A DNA stretch of 64,000 nt from an uncultured Eubacteriales bacterium. Its GTDB lineage: Bacteria > Bacillota > Clostridia > Oscillospirales > CAG-272. Both the position numbers and the translations under genes were made by a program. The stretch is from assembly GCA_934432675.1 (NCBI GenBank), contig CAKRYT010000004.1:110816-174815 (forward strand). The letters are read 5' to 3'. Positions within the stretch are counted from its first letter, which is position 1. Each line of letters opens with the position of its first letter. Of the stretch, positions 17,670 to 26,425 are shown piece after piece. The notes below the pieces were generated by a model. The model was not told where the DNA came from. It worked only from the letters and a program-made list of their open reading frames with translations, and did no database searches.

Positions 17670-17698
17670 ATTGTACCCATCTTACGACCGATAGTCAA
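17670..17698 (-). promoter_or_regulatory. groES-groEL promoter
   Basis: The minus strand reads TTGACT (17698-17693), 17 nt, TACAAT (17675-17670), abutting the CIRCE element. Confidence 0.88.
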
Positions 17699-17771
17699 GG
17701 GGGCATCCGCAATGTTCACACTTTATTAACAAACTATGCCGAAGGCGGTCAAAAATCCCGACGGCACGCTG

Positions 17772-18497
17772 TCAGGAGAGTTCACCGCGCAGAAAAGCGA
17801 GGATCTTTTTTTCCTCCCGGCTGACCTTGACCTGTGTGAGTCCGAGAAGATCTGCGGTCTGCTGCTGTGAGAGATCGCGCCAGTAGCGGAGCAGAATGAT
17901 CTTGCGGCGGAGCGGCGGAAGTTTGTCGATGGACATGGAGAGTGCGAGTCGGTAGAAGTTCCGCTCCTCGGCATCCTCGTCGGCGATGGCATCGTCGAGG
18001 GTGGGGCCGTCCTCCTCCCCGAACAGGCTCTCGGAGAGCGATCGGATGGGCGCGACGGCATCGAGGGCGACGGCCGCCTCGGAAACGGTCACCCCGCAGG
18101 CCTCTGCAAGGTCGGAGAGGCGCGGTTCCTCGCCCCGTTTGACGGCGCGTTCCCTCTCCTCGGAGAGCATGGCGGCGAGGCGTTTCTGCGTCCGCGAGAC
18201 CTTGATGGGTCCCTCGTCGCGCAGGTGCCGCCGTATCTCCCCGAAAATGAGGGGCACGGCATAGGTCGAGAGCGCGCAGGCGCGCTCGGGGTCGAAGGTG
18301 CGGATGGCTTTGAGCAGCCCGATGGAGCCGATCTGTATCAGGTCCTCCCTGTCCACGCCGCGCCCCTCAAAGCGTGCGGCGATGTTACGGACAAGCCCCC
18401 CGTTCGCGACGAGGAGTGCCTCGGTCGCCTCCTCATCCCCCGCGCGAGAGCGTTCGAGCAGGGTGAGATTGTCGGCGTAGGCTTTTCTCGCTTCCAT
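17772..18497 (-). CDS. sigF: Sporulation sigma factor SigF
   Basis: A 241-residue sigma-70 family factor that starts forespore-specific transcription. Region 2 has EDLIQIGSIGLLKAIRTFDPERACALSTYAVPLIFGEIRRHLRD, the classic SigF/SigG core-binding and -10-recognition segment. Region 3 (TQKRLAAM...) and the region 4 helix-turn-helix (LSQQQTADLLGLTQVKVSREEKKIL) follow. Position directly after spoIIAA and spoIIAB identifies it as SigF rather than SigG. Activity would be held by SpoIIAB until SpoIIAA releases it. Confidence 0.97.
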   Translation of the reverse strand: MEARKAYADNLTLLERSRAGDEEATEALLVANGGLVRNIAARFEGRGVDREDLIQIGSIGLLKAIRTFDPERACALSTYAVPLIFGEIRRHLRDEGPIKVSRTQKRLAAMLSEERERAVKRGEEPRLSDLAEACGVTVSEAAVALDAVAPIRSLSESLFGEEDGPTLDDAIADEDAEERNFYRLALSMSIDKLPPLRRKIILLRYWRDLSQQQTADLLGLTQVKVSREEKKILAFLRGELS

Positions 18498-18517
18498 GGT
18501 ATCCTTTCACACGGCGG

Positions 18518-18961
18518 TCAGGTAAGGGTTTTATATAGGGTGACTTTGGTCCCCTCTCCCACCCGTGACATGACCTCCACGCGGTCGCAGAACGCCTCCA
18601 TGACGGAAAAGCCCATACCGCTGCGATCGCCCGAGTCGTCGGTCGTGAACAGGGGCTCACGCGCGGCGGCGATGTCGGGGATACCCCGACCGTGATCCCG
18701 CACGGAGATTTTGAGACTGCGGTCCTCGTAGAGCGTTACCGCTATGTAAAGGAGTTTCCCGTCCACATCGGCGGGCGAACCGTAACCGTGGACGATGGCA
18801 TTCGTCACCGCCTCCGACAGAGCACAGCGGATGTCCCCGAGTTCCGTCACCGTCGGATTCAGGGTCGCGACCATCGCGCAGACCTGCGTGCGTGCCATGC
18901 GTTCATTCTCGCTGATGGCGGGCAAAACCAGTTTCATGGTATTCAGATAAGCGCGTCTCAC
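18518..18961 (-). CDS. spoIIAB: Anti-sigma F factor SpoIIAB
   Basis: A 147-residue GHKL-fold serine kinase and anti-sigma factor. It binds SigF and phosphorylates SpoIIAA. The N box (ALSEAVTNAIVHGYG, near residue 45-60), the G1 box (VRDHGRGIPD) and the G2 box (DRSGMGFSVMEAF) are visible. The ATG overlaps the spoIIAA stop by 4 nt. The length is normal. The spoIIAA-spoIIAB-sigF order shows that the organism has the forespore programme. Confidence 0.97.
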   Translation of the reverse strand: MRRAYLNTMKLVLPAISENERMARTQVCAMVATLNPTVTELGDIRCALSEAVTNAIVHGYGSPADVDGKLLYIAVTLYEDRSLKISVRDHGRGIPDIAAAREPLFTTDDSGDRSGMGFSVMEAFCDRVEVMSRVGEGTKVTLYKTLT

Positions 18962-19296
18962 AGCGTGTCCTCCTCTACAAACAGCCCGTCGAGGCGCGAC
19001 GCGCCTGCGAGCGACAAAATGGTACGGATTCTCTCATTGACCTTGACGAGCCGCATCTCGCAGGCGAGTTCCCGCGCGACGTTCAGTCGCCCGAGGATGA
19101 GCCCGAGCCCGCTGGAATCCATAAAGGATACGTGTTCGAGCGACAGTAAAAACAGGCGCGGCCGATGTAAAAAGAGCTCGGTGTCCAGCTTTTCGCGGAG
19201 CGCGCGTGCACTGTGATGGTCGACCTCACCGCAGATGGCACATTCAAGCACCCCTGCCTGGATGCGGGTCTTGATAAACGCGGTTTCTTGTAACAT
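18958..19296 (-). CDS. spoIIAA: Anti-anti-sigma factor SpoIIAA
   Basis: A 112-residue STAS-domain protein. Dephosphorylated SpoIIAA displaces SigF from SpoIIAB. The phosphorylatable serine lies in the conserved LEHVSFMDSSGLGLILGR segment (around residue 58). ATG 19296 was chosen because GGAAAGGAAAG precedes it; the upstream open frame is noncoding. It is first gene of the spoIIA operon. I found no clean SigH-type promoter by eye. Confidence 0.95.
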   Translation of the reverse strand: MLQETAFIKTRIQAGVLECAICGEVDHHSARALREKLDTELFLHRPRLFLLSLEHVSFMDSSGLGLILGRLNVARELACEMRLVKVNERIRTILSLAGASRLDGLFVEEDTL

Positions 19297-19540
19297 AGTG
19301 GCTTTCCTTTCCGTTTTTTTCGATTGTAGCACCACCCCGCGCGCGAAACGTGTCAAAGCCTGCCCCGCCGCAAGGAAAAACTCATTTTTTCTTTCAGCCG
19401 CCGTGCCCTCCGGTTTTTCTTCGTCGGCAAAGTTGAACGCGCCCCCGCATTTTCCCCTTGCAAAGGGCGGCGAAATGTGGCACAATATAAATAAAGGTAA
19501 CTTCTCCCGGGCGATTATTAGTTTTGAGGAGGACGACTCC

Positions 19541-20170
19541 ATGGCAAACATGCTCATTATCGGGATTGCCGGCGGCTCCGGCAGTGGAAAAAGCACGATC
19601 GCGCGCCTGCTCTCCGAGCACTTCGGCGGCAGCGTTGCCGTCATCCGGCATGATGACTATTACCGCGCCCAGCACAATATCCCCTTTGAGGAGCGCGCCA
19701 AGCGCAATTACGACCATCCGGACGCCTTTGATACCGACCTCCTGCTCACACACCTCGCCGCCCTGCGCCGCGGGGAAACGGTGGAATGTCCGGTCTATGA
19801 TTATATGGAACACGACCGCACGGAGGAGACGCGTACGATCGCCCCGGCGGAGGTGCTGCTCCTCGACGGGATTCTGATTCTCGCCGACCCGCGCCTGCGC
19901 GCCTATATGGACATCAAACTGTACGTCGATACCGACGCGGACATCCGCATCCTCCGCCGTGTCAGGCGGGACGTGAACAAGCGACGCCGCACCTTGGAGT
20001 CGGTCATTGAACAGTACCTCACGACGGTGAAACCCATGCACGAGGCATTTGTCGAGCCGAGTAAAAAGTACGCCGACATCATCATCCCCGAGGGCGGGCG
20101 CAACCAGGTCGCCTTGGAGATTATCGAGGACCGCATCCGTCATCACCTGGACGGCGGCAAGACCGAATAA
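19541..20170 (+). CDS. udk: Uridine kinase
   Basis: A 209-residue P-loop kinase that phosphorylates uridine and cytidine with NTP (pyrimidine salvage). The Walker A motif GIAGGSGSGKST is at residues 8-19, followed by the substrate-binding HDDYYRAQ and YDHPDAFDTDLL. LLLDGILIL is the Walker B-like strand, and RRVRRDVNKRRR the lid. GAGGAGGA lies 7 nt before ATG 19541; the longer frame upstream is noncoding. It is divergent from the spoIIA operon. A second kinase of this superfamily occurs at 48665. Confidence 0.95.
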   Translation: MANMLIIGIAGGSGSGKSTIARLLSEHFGGSVAVIRHDDYYRAQHNIPFEERAKRNYDHPDAFDTDLLLTHLAALRRGETVECPVYDYMEHDRTEETRTIAPAEVLLLDGILILADPRLRAYMDIKLYVDTDADIRILRRVRRDVNKRRRTLESVIEQYLTTVKPMHEAFVEPSKKYADIIIPEGGRNQVALEIIEDRIRHHLDGGKTE

Positions 20171-20251
20171 ACCACACGGTTGCCTGCGACAGCCGGATGC
20201 CCCGCCCCGCCGGAGGCGTCTTGCTTCTTTGCAAAAATGACGTTCCTCCCC

Positions 20252-20375
20252 CATGCGGCAGGCGACGCTTTTTCGCATACGACGAGCAGTGTTTTCCCCA
20301 CATACGGCGAGCGATGTTTTTCCCGTACGGCGGACGATGTTTTTCCCCTCATACGGCGGGCGGCGTCTCTTCCCG
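20252..20375. repeat. Minisatellite of about 25-bp units
   Basis: Five imperfect head-to-tail units begin near 20252, 20276, 20301, 20326 and 20350. The consensus is CATACGGCG then AGCGATGTTTTTCCC. It lies between the uridine kinase stop and its terminator. No gene of its own is seen. Confidence 0.8.
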
Positions 20376-20427
20376 CCCCGGCCGCTGCCCCGCACCCACC
20401 GCCCGACCGAAAGCATGAAAATTCAAC

Positions 20428-20466
20428 AGCGTGGTGCCCGATTTTTCGGGCACCACGCTCATTTTG
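20428..20466 (+). terminator. Terminator after uridine kinase
   Basis: AGCGTGGTGCCCGA and TCGGGCACCACGCT form a 14-bp stem with a 4-nt loop, followed by CATTTTG. Confidence 0.85.
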
Positions 20467-20529
20467 TATAACCGATCGGGAACGGCGGATACTGACAGAA
20501 ACGGGCTTATGCCCGTCGAGGGGGATCCT

Positions 20530-20775
20530 ATGCCCTATTTCAACTATCACGCGGCGGCGAAACGCCTGCTCCGCGCCGGCAAACTGCGCGATTTCCGGAT
20601 CGTCGCGCACTACCACGGCATCTCTCCCGCCCTCCTGCTGTATTTTGACGACCCCGACCGCCCCGTCATGCCCATCCGCGAACACAGGTTTGACGAATAC
20701 CTTTCCCTGATCGCCGCGCTCTACCCGCCGCGCACCGCGGAGGAGGCACGGAGACCACAGGCACCGACACCCTGA
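20530..20775 (+). CDS. Small hypothetical protein
   Basis: An 81-residue protein with no motif I recognise. It reads MPYFNYHAAAKRLLRAGKL at the start and has a charged, proline-rich tail. GAGGGGG lies 6 nt before the ATG, and codon use fits the GC-rich host genes, which supports expression. It stands alone after the uridine kinase terminator. Confidence 0.6.
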   Translation: MPYFNYHAAAKRLLRAGKLRDFRIVAHYHGISPALLLYFDDPDRPVMPIREHRFDEYLSLIAALYPPRTAEEARRPQAPTP

Positions 20776-20898
20776 GTATCCCACCGGAATACGTAACCGT
20801 CAAAGATAACCGCGGAGTGGGGAGAGACGGGATGCTTGCATTTTCAGGTCGTCCGTTCGTTTTGTCTCTTCAATGGATTTGCACGGATGTCGCACGAA

Positions 20899-21318
20899 TC
20901 ACTTTACCCGCGTGACGAGTGCCATAAAATCCTCATTATCCCGCATGCAAACCAAATGCGCTATTTGCGCTCTTGCAATCTTAACAATCTCTTCTTCCTG
21001 CGAGATGAAAAACGAAAATCTGAATTCCAAATGATTGTTTCTGTCGATACATGCCGTAAACCAGGGATTATTGGTATTAAAACGGTTTATCAGTTCCAGA
21101 TTGCTCTGCTCGGGATAAAGACGACCAAACATGGACGATATCGTACCGACGTCCGAATCCCCGCTGATTGCAAGAAAAAAAGGCTGATCAATTCCTTGGG
21201 CGGTGACACCCGATGAATATGCCACAATACGGTTTTCTTTGACAATGTAAGTGAATTCAACACTAAAACCATCTAAGAACTCTCTGAGTTGCTGTTTGAT
21301 TTTCTGAAAATCGTTCAT
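20899..21318 (-). CDS. Hypothetical cytoplasmic protein, YbjN-like look
   Basis: A 139-residue soluble protein. Segments such as VGTISSMFGRLYPEQSNLELINRFNTNNPWF recall YbjN-type (type III chaperone-like fold) proteins, but this is a resemblance of pattern only. ATG 21318 has GGGGGA 5 nt upstream; the longer frame upstream runs into the divergent promoter region. It is divergently placed against a small XRE regulator, which may control it. Confidence 0.6.
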   Translation of the reverse strand: MNDFQKIKQQLREFLDGFSVEFTYIVKENRIVAYSSGVTAQGIDQPFFLAISGDSDVGTISSMFGRLYPEQSNLELINRFNTNNPWFTACIDRNNHLEFRFSFFISQEEEIVKIARAQIAHLVCMRDNEDFMALVTRVK

Positions 21319-21373
21319 TGTATCCCCCATTATCCTATAACCAAGCCCCTTAATTGTACCAATAGTACAGGCT

Positions 21374-21403
21374 TTATATAGCCTTATTGTATCATATATA
21401 GCC
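21374..21403. promoter_or_regulatory. Possible operator repeats between divergent genes
   Basis: TATATAGCC occurs twice, at 21375-21383 and 21395-21403, exactly 20 bp apart (two helical turns). It lies in the AT-rich space between the YbjN-like gene and the XRE gene, a natural site for the XRE protein. Confidence 0.45.
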
Positions 21404-21466
21404 CTATTTGTCAATACAAACACTGTACAATGATATAAAAATGCAGACGGGCAATGGGGAACTCAC

Positions 21467-21709
21467 ATGAACACCTACGAAACAGTCAAAAATCGCATTA
21501 TTCAGTTGTGCGATCAGAAGCATTACACCATTTACAAATTGGCAATGGAGTCGGGCGTTGCGCCTTCTTCCATTAAGAACATTTTGTACGGAAAAAGTAA
21601 AAACCCGGGTGTCGTTACCATTAAAATGCTTTGCGACGGGTTCGGAATCAGCATCACCGAATTTTTCAATACGCCCGTTTTTCAATCACTGTCGCAGGAG
21701 ATACAGTAA
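21467..21709 (+). CDS. Small XRE-family transcriptional regulator
   Basis: An 80-residue single-domain helix-turn-helix protein. The HTH covers about residues 20-60 (YTIYKLAMESGVAPSSIKNILYGKSKNPGVVTIKMLCDGFGISITEFF). It has no sensor domain, so it probably represses autonomously, perhaps the divergent gene at 20899-21318. Composition is AT-richer than the region. Confidence 0.85.
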   Translation: MNTYETVKNRIIQLCDQKHYTIYKLAMESGVAPSSIKNILYGKSKNPGVVTIKMLCDGFGISITEFFNTPVFQSLSQEIQ

Positions 21710-21818
21710 TTCTGCGGTCCTCTCATATTTCCCTGTATTTCTGTTAAATCGCAGTCTCTGCACGCCCGATTCCCCGGCAGCGGCGGTGCCCGCGGCCGCA
21801 AATGAATGTAAAATAACA

Positions 21819-21847
21819 TTGACATCCCGCTTCCCTTTTGCTATCAT
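21819..21847 (+). promoter_or_regulatory. Promoter of the DUF1292 gene
   Basis: TTGACA (21819-21824), 17 nt, TATCAT (21842-21847). Confidence 0.8.
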
Positions 21848-21923
21848 AGACGTCGTGAGGTAACCGTGTACGCGGTGTCCCGCCGGGCACAGCCGGACTG
21901 CTGACTTTCAGGAGGAGAAACGA

Positions 21924-22283
21924 ATGAACAACGAGAACACAAACGCACCCGAATCGATGGAAGAAGTCGATCTGTTTGACGTCCTTACGGATGAAAACAA
22001 CCGCGATCCCATCACTTTTGTGGATGAGGATGGGAAACAACTCAGTTTTGATCAGGTCGCCGTCATCCCGCACGAGGTTGACGGGGAGACCAAGCTGTAC
22101 TGCATCCTGAAACCGCTGGACCCCATTGACGGTATCGCAGACGATGAGGCCATCGTGTTCCTCGTCGATATGGACGAAGACGGAAACGACGTCATCCGTG
22201 TGGAAGAGGATGAAACCGTTGCACGGCAGGTGTTTGACAAATACTATGATCTTTTGCGCGAGGCGGGAGAAAACGTAGACTGA
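21924..22283 (+). CDS. DUF1292 family protein
   Basis: A 119-residue, very acidic protein of the YrzB/DUF1292 type, common in Firmicutes and of unknown role. The core ITFVDEDGKQLSFDQVAVIPHEVDGETKLYCILKP is the family pattern, followed by EAIVFLVDMDEDGND. GGAGGAGAAACGA precedes the ATG. It has its own promoter and terminator. Confidence 0.85.
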   Translation: MNNENTNAPESMEEVDLFDVLTDENNRDPITFVDEDGKQLSFDQVAVIPHEVDGETKLYCILKPLDPIDGIADDEAIVFLVDMDEDGNDVIRVEEDETVARQVFDKYYDLLREAGENVD

Positions 22284-22316
22284 CCCCGCGCGCCACACAC
22301 CTGTGCAAAAATCGCA

Positions 22317-22356
22317 GGGAGGAGCCGGATCACCCGGCTCCTCCCCCTTTTTTTCG
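22317..22356 (+). terminator. GGAGGAGCC-type terminator
   Basis: GGGAGGAGCCGG and CCGGCTCCTCCC with a short loop, followed by CCTTTTTTT. Confidence 0.9.
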
Positions 22357-22412
22357 GAGGCGGAACATCCGTTTTTTCCGTGTCCCCGTTTGTAAACTTT
22401 CCGTTTTTACCG

Positions 22413-22441
22413 TTGACTTTCGGACAAAAGAATCGTATCAT
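22413..22441 (+). promoter_or_regulatory. Promoter of the marR-tauE pair
   Basis: TTGACT (22413-22418), 17 nt, TATCAT (22436-22441), 44 nt before the MarR start. Confidence 0.78.
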
Positions 22442-22484
22442 TGTACATGTTCTAATTTTAGACTATTTTCGGAGGAAGATACGC

Positions 22485-22937
22485 ATGACGACCGCCATTC
22501 GTCTGATTGCCCTCGGGAGGAAAATCTCCAATCTGTACGCCGCCCTCGCGGCACCGCTCCTGCGGGAGTGGGGGATGAATCAAACCTGCTTTGACGTGCT
22601 CCTGTTCTGTGCCAACCAACCGGAATACAACACGGCGCGTGACCTCTGCGCCACACGCGGGATCAAGAGCGGAAACGCCTCGGTCGCCGTCGAGGCACTC
22701 ATCTCGGGCGGGTATCTGACCCGCACGCAGGACCCCGAGGACCGCCGCAAGCACCGCCTCGTCCCGACCGGGAAATCGGCAGGGCTTATCCGGGCAGGGC
22801 GCGAAATGCAGGCGCACTTTACGGAAGCACTCGGCGCAGGGATTACTGCGGAGCAGTTGCTTGCCCTCAATCAACTGACCGATACGCTGGAAGAAAACCT
22901 TGTCCGTATGGGGAGAACGGAGGGAATCGTATGCTGA
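22485..22937 (+). CDS. MarR-family transcriptional regulator
   Basis: A 150-residue winged-helix regulator. The recognition region is CATRGIKSGNASVAVEALISGGYLTRTQDPEDRRKHRLVPT (about residues 55-95), with the DxRR wing typical of MarR. GGAGGA lies 8 nt before the ATG. It overlaps the downstream TauE-like exporter gene by 7 nt, so it probably controls its own promoter and the exporter. The ligand is unknown. Confidence 0.88.
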   Translation: MTTAIRLIALGRKISNLYAALAAPLLREWGMNQTCFDVLLFCANQPEYNTARDLCATRGIKSGNASVAVEALISGGYLTRTQDPEDRRKHRLVPTGKSAGLIRAGREMQAHFTEALGAGITAEQLLALNQLTDTLEENLVRMGRTEGIVC

Positions 22938-23698
22938 AAGTCCTTATCTGCATCCTCGCCGGGTTGGGGGCAGGTCTCGGCACGGGTTTCGCCGGCATGA
23001 GTGCCGCGGCGGTCATCAGCCCGATGCTGATTGCCTTTCTCGGGATGGATCCGTACATGGCGGTCGGCATCGCACTTGCCAGTGACGTGCTCGCCAGTGC
23101 CGTTTCCGCCTTCACCTACGGAAAAAACAAACATCTGGACATCAAAAACGGCCTGATCATGATGGCGTCCGTCCTTTGCTTTACCGCACTCGGCAGTTTC
23201 ATCGCCAGCATCGTCCCCAAGACCACGATGGGAAATTTCTCGGTGCTCATGACCCTGCTCCTCGGGGTCAGGTTCATCGTCAAACCGGTCGTCGCGCCCA
23301 AAGAGCGTCTCACGCAGGCCACCACGACACAAAAAGTCGTGCGTTCCATCCTCGGCGGCGCGCTCGTCGGATTTATCTGCGGCTTTGTCGGTGCGGGCGG
23401 CGGCATGATGATGTTGCTCGTGCTGACCTCCCTGCTCGGCTATGAACTCAAAACGGCAGTGGGGACCAGCGTGTTCATCATGAGCGTCACGGCACTCACC
23501 GGGGCAGTCAGCCACTTTGCGATCGGGGGGATGCCCGACCCCGGGGCTCTGATCCTCTGCGTGGTCAGCACCCTGGTCTTCGCCCAGGTGGCGGCGTTCT
23601 TCGCCAACCGGGCACAGCCGAAGACGCTGAACCGTATCACCGGTGCGGTGCTCGTCGTCCTCGGTACTGCCATCCTGATTGTGAACTTCTGCAAATAA
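22931..23698 (+). CDS. TauE/SafE-family membrane exporter
   Basis: A 255-residue protein with about eight hydrophobic segments and the two-fold GxGxGxxG pattern of TauE/SafE permeases: GLGAGLGTGFAGMSAAAVISP near the N-terminus and GFICGFVGAGGGMMMLLVLTSLLGYELKTAVGTSVFIM in the second half. Family members move sulfite, sulfonates or organic anions across the inner membrane. It overlaps the MarR regulator gene, which suggests ligand-induced efflux. Confidence 0.9.
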   Translation: MLKVLICILAGLGAGLGTGFAGMSAAAVISPMLIAFLGMDPYMAVGIALASDVLASAVSAFTYGKNKHLDIKNGLIMMASVLCFTALGSFIASIVPKTTMGNFSVLMTLLLGVRFIVKPVVAPKERLTQATTTQKVVRSILGGALVGFICGFVGAGGGMMMLLVLTSLLGYELKTAVGTSVFIMSVTALTGAVSHFAIGGMPDPGALILCVVSTLVFAQVAAFFANRAQPKTLNRITGAVLVVLGTAILIVNFCK

Positions 23699-23814
23699 CC
23701 GTGCCCCGCGGCGGCAACAGATAGCACCGTCGCGCGGCTGCCATATACGACCCGCGGCAATGTCCGCATTTGCCGCGCGGCATACAACAAATTCTGAACC
23801 ATGGAGGGATGGAT

Positions 23815-24369
23815 ATGTCTCAGGTAACCAAACGTGCGATCGAGCAGTCGCTCAAAAATCTGCTCCTGAAAAAGCCTCTGAATAAGATCACGGTGGCGGA
23901 CATCGCCGATGACTGCGGTATCAACCGCATGACCTTCTATTACCACTTCAAGGACATCTACGACCTCGTGGAATGGTCCTGCCTGGAAGACGCGAAGCGC
24001 GCACTGGATGAGAAGAAGACCTATGACACCTGGCAGCAGGGTCTTTTGCAGATCTTCGAGGCAGTGCAGGAAAACAAACCTTTCATTATAAATGTGTCCC
24101 GCTGTGTTCACGCCGAACAGGTGGAAAAATACCTGCAACCACTGGTGGACCGGCTGCTTCTCGGCGTCCTTGAGGAGGAGTCGCACGGCATGACGATCCG
24201 CGACGAGGACAAGCAATTCATTGCCCAGGTGTATTCCTATATCTTTATCGGGCTGATGCTCGACTGGATCAAGGACAATATGCATGAGGACCCCCGCCAG
24301 ATCGTCGAGCGACTCGCCCGGCTCATCAAAGGTTCTATGGCAGTCGCCGTCGCGAGGTTCCGCTACTGA
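23815..24369 (+). CDS. TetR-family regulator (DhaS-like C-terminus)
   Basis: A 184-residue regulator. The N-terminal HTH (KITVADIADDCGINRMTFYYHFKDIYDLVEW, residues 21-51) is typical TetR. The C-terminal part (HGMTIRDEDKQFIAQVYSYIFIGLMLDWI) resembles the DhaS-like TetR_C_8 group. GGAGGG lies 6 nt before ATG 23815. It lies just upstream of the oleate hydratase gene in the same direction with its own terminator, so fatty-acid-responsive control of ohyA is a reasonable guess. Confidence 0.88.
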   Translation: MSQVTKRAIEQSLKNLLLKKPLNKITVADIADDCGINRMTFYYHFKDIYDLVEWSCLEDAKRALDEKKTYDTWQQGLLQIFEAVQENKPFIINVSRCVHAEQVEKYLQPLVDRLLLGVLEEESHGMTIRDEDKQFIAQVYSYIFIGLMLDWIKDNMHEDPRQIVERLARLIKGSMAVAVARFRY

Positions 24370-24412
24370 TTTTATCATTTTGCCGATTTTGATCAATTTT
24401 TTGACACCTCCG

Positions 24413-24446
24413 CCCCCGTGATAAGACTTTTGTCACGGGGGCCTTT
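24413..24446 (+). terminator. Terminator after the TetR gene
   Basis: CCCCCGTGA and TCACGGGGG form a 9-bp stem, followed by CCTTTCT. It separates the TetR gene from the ohyA promoter. Confidence 0.7.
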
Positions 24447-24453
24447 CTGTCGA

Positions 24454-24481
24454 TTGTAAACCCCGGGGCAGCGGTTATAAT
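24454..24481 (+). promoter_or_regulatory. Oleate hydratase promoter
   Basis: TTGTAA (24454-24459), 16 nt, consensus TATAAT (24476-24481). Confidence 0.72.
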
Positions 24482-24511
24482 AGAGACAGAAAAACACAGG
24501 AGGTTTTTGTT

Positions 24512-26305
24512 ATGTACTACTCTGCAGGCACATACGAATCATTCGCTCACCCCGAAAAGCCGAAGGACGTGGATAAGAAATCCGCCTATATCATCGGCAC
24601 GGGTCTCGCCGGACTGACGGCGGCGTTCTATCTCGTCCGCGACGGACAGATGAACGGTAAGCATATCCATCTGCTCGAAAAGCTGGAGCTCGCCGGTGGG
24701 AGCTGCGACGGGCGCCGCGATGTCACCAAGGGCTTCTTCATGCGCGGCGGCCGCGAGATGGATAACCACTTTGAGATCATGTGGGACACCTTCCGCGACG
24801 TACCGTCCATCGAGACGCCGGGCGTCTCGGTCCTCGACGAATACTATTGGCTCAACAAACATGACCCGAACTATTCTCTCTGCCGCGCAACGGTCAACCG
24901 CGGCGAGGACGCGCATACGGACAAGAAATTTGCCCTGGACAAGGCGTCTGCACTGGCGCTCTCGAAACTATTCCTGACACCGGAGAAGGACCTCGAGGAT
25001 AAAAAGATTTCCGATGTCCTGCCGGACTCGTTCTGGAGCACGAACTTCTGGCTCTACTGGCAGACAATGTTCGCCTTCCAGCGCTGGTCGAGTGCCCTGG
25101 AGATGAAGCGGTATCTCTGCCGTTACGTCCACCACATCGACGGGCTGCCGGATTTCAGCGCCCTGCGCTTCACGAAGTACAACCAGTATGAGAGCATGAT
25201 TCTGCCGCTGGTCAAATACCTCGAGTCCCACGGCGTATGCATCGAATACGGCATGGACGTAAAAAACGTTGTGATTGAGACCGAGGGTGACAAAAAGGTA
25301 GCGAAGCAGATCGTTTACGTCAGGGATGGCGTCGAGCAGACCATCGATCTTGTGGAAGACGACCTCGTATTCATCACGAACGGCTGCTGCACCGATACCT
25401 CCTGCTACGGCGACCAGACCCATGCCCCCGACCTCACCGGTATCAGAAACGGATACGGTGAATCGTGGGATATGTGGAAAGCCATCGCCGCGCAGGCAAA
25501 GAACGGCGAGTACGGCAACCCCGCTAAATTCTGCAGTAATATCGATGCCACCAACTGGATGAGCGCTACCGTCGCCACCTCGGATGAGGAAGTCATCCGG
25601 TATATCATGAACGTCTGCAAGCGTGACCCCCGCGCCGGCAAGGTCACGACCGGCGGCATCGTCACCGTCAAGGACAGCACGGACCACTGGTATCTCTCCT
25701 GGACCATCAACCGCCAGCCGCAGTTTAAGTCGCAGGATAAGAACATGGTACTGGTCTGGCTCTATTCGCTGAATACCAACCGCGAGGGCAATTATGTGAA
25801 GAAAGCCATGCGCGATTGCACCGGCGAAGAGGTCTGTCGCGAGTGGCTGTACCACATCGGCGTGCCGACCGACCGCATCAATATCCTGGCACATGATGCC
25901 TGCAACACCACAACCTGCTTCATGCCGTATATCAACGCCTTCTTCCAGCCGAGGAAGGAATCTGACCGCCCGAAGGTCGTGCCGGCAGGCTCCGTGAACT
26001 TCGCCTTCATCGGTCAGTTCGCCGAGACCCCGCGCGACACCATCTTCACGACGGAGTACTCCATGCGTACGGGTATGGAAGCCGTCTATACGCTGCTGGA
26101 CATCGACCGCGGCGTGCCGGAGGTCTGGGGCAGTAAGTACGATGTGCGCGAGCTTCTGCGCGCCTGCTACTACGCCATCGACAAGAAGCCCGTCAGCCGG
26201 GCGAAGCTGTCCCTCGGCGAAAAGGCACTGCTTAAGATCGTCCTGAAGAAGACCCGGGGCACCGACGTCGAGCTCCTGCTGAAGGAGAGCGGGCTCATCG
26301 AGTAA
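24512..26305 (+). CDS. ohyA: Oleate hydratase
   Basis: A 597-residue FAD enzyme that adds water to the cis-9 double bond of oleate and linoleate, giving 10-hydroxy fatty acids. In gut bacteria it detoxifies host unsaturated fatty acids. The Rossmann motif IIGTGLAGLTAAFYLV lies at residues 27-42. GGRE(M)DNHFEIMWDTFRDVPS, RFTKYNQYESMILPLV and the C-terminal QFAETPRDTIFTTEYSMRTGMEAVY are hallmarks of the family. Length is normal. AGGAGG precedes the ATG. A TetR regulator gene lies immediately upstream, and a strong terminator follows. Confidence 0.97.
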   Translation: MYYSAGTYESFAHPEKPKDVDKKSAYIIGTGLAGLTAAFYLVRDGQMNGKHIHLLEKLELAGGSCDGRRDVTKGFFMRGGREMDNHFEIMWDTFRDVPSIETPGVSVLDEYYWLNKHDPNYSLCRATVNRGEDAHTDKKFALDKASALALSKLFLTPEKDLEDKKISDVLPDSFWSTNFWLYWQTMFAFQRWSSALEMKRYLCRYVHHIDGLPDFSALRFTKYNQYESMILPLVKYLESHGVCIEYGMDVKNVVIETEGDKKVAKQIVYVRDGVEQTIDLVEDDLVFITNGCCTDTSCYGDQTHAPDLTGIRNGYGESWDMWKAIAAQAKNGEYGNPAKFCSNIDATNWMSATVATSDEEVIRYIMNVCKRDPRAGKVTTGGIVTVKDSTDHWYLSWTINRQPQFKSQDKNMVLVWLYSLNTNREGNYVKKAMRDCTGEEVCREWLYHIGVPTDRINILAHDACNTTTCFMPYINAFFQPRKESDRPKVVPAGSVNFAFIGQFAETPRDTIFTTEYSMRTGMEAVYTLLDIDRGVPEVWGSKYDVRELLRACYYAIDKKPVSRAKLSLGEKALLKIVLKKTRGTDVELLLKESGLIE

Positions 26306-26354
26306 GCCGGTCGGGGAGGCACCGCAAACGCTCCCCACACATCACCAAAAAATC

Positions 26355-26390
26355 GGGAGGAGCCGAATTTTTCGGCTCCTCCCTGCTTTG
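26355..26390 (+). terminator. GGAGGAGCC-type terminator after ohyA
   Basis: GGGAGGAGCCGAA and TTCGGCTCCTCCC with a 3-nt loop, followed by TGCTTTG. Confidence 0.85.
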
Positions 26391-26425
26391 CGGGAAAGGA
26401 CTTTTTCATCATAGGCGACGTTGGC

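Noticed and set aside
20252..20375. Possible CRISPR array
   Set aside because: The units are contiguous with no unique spacers, so it is a tandem repeat.
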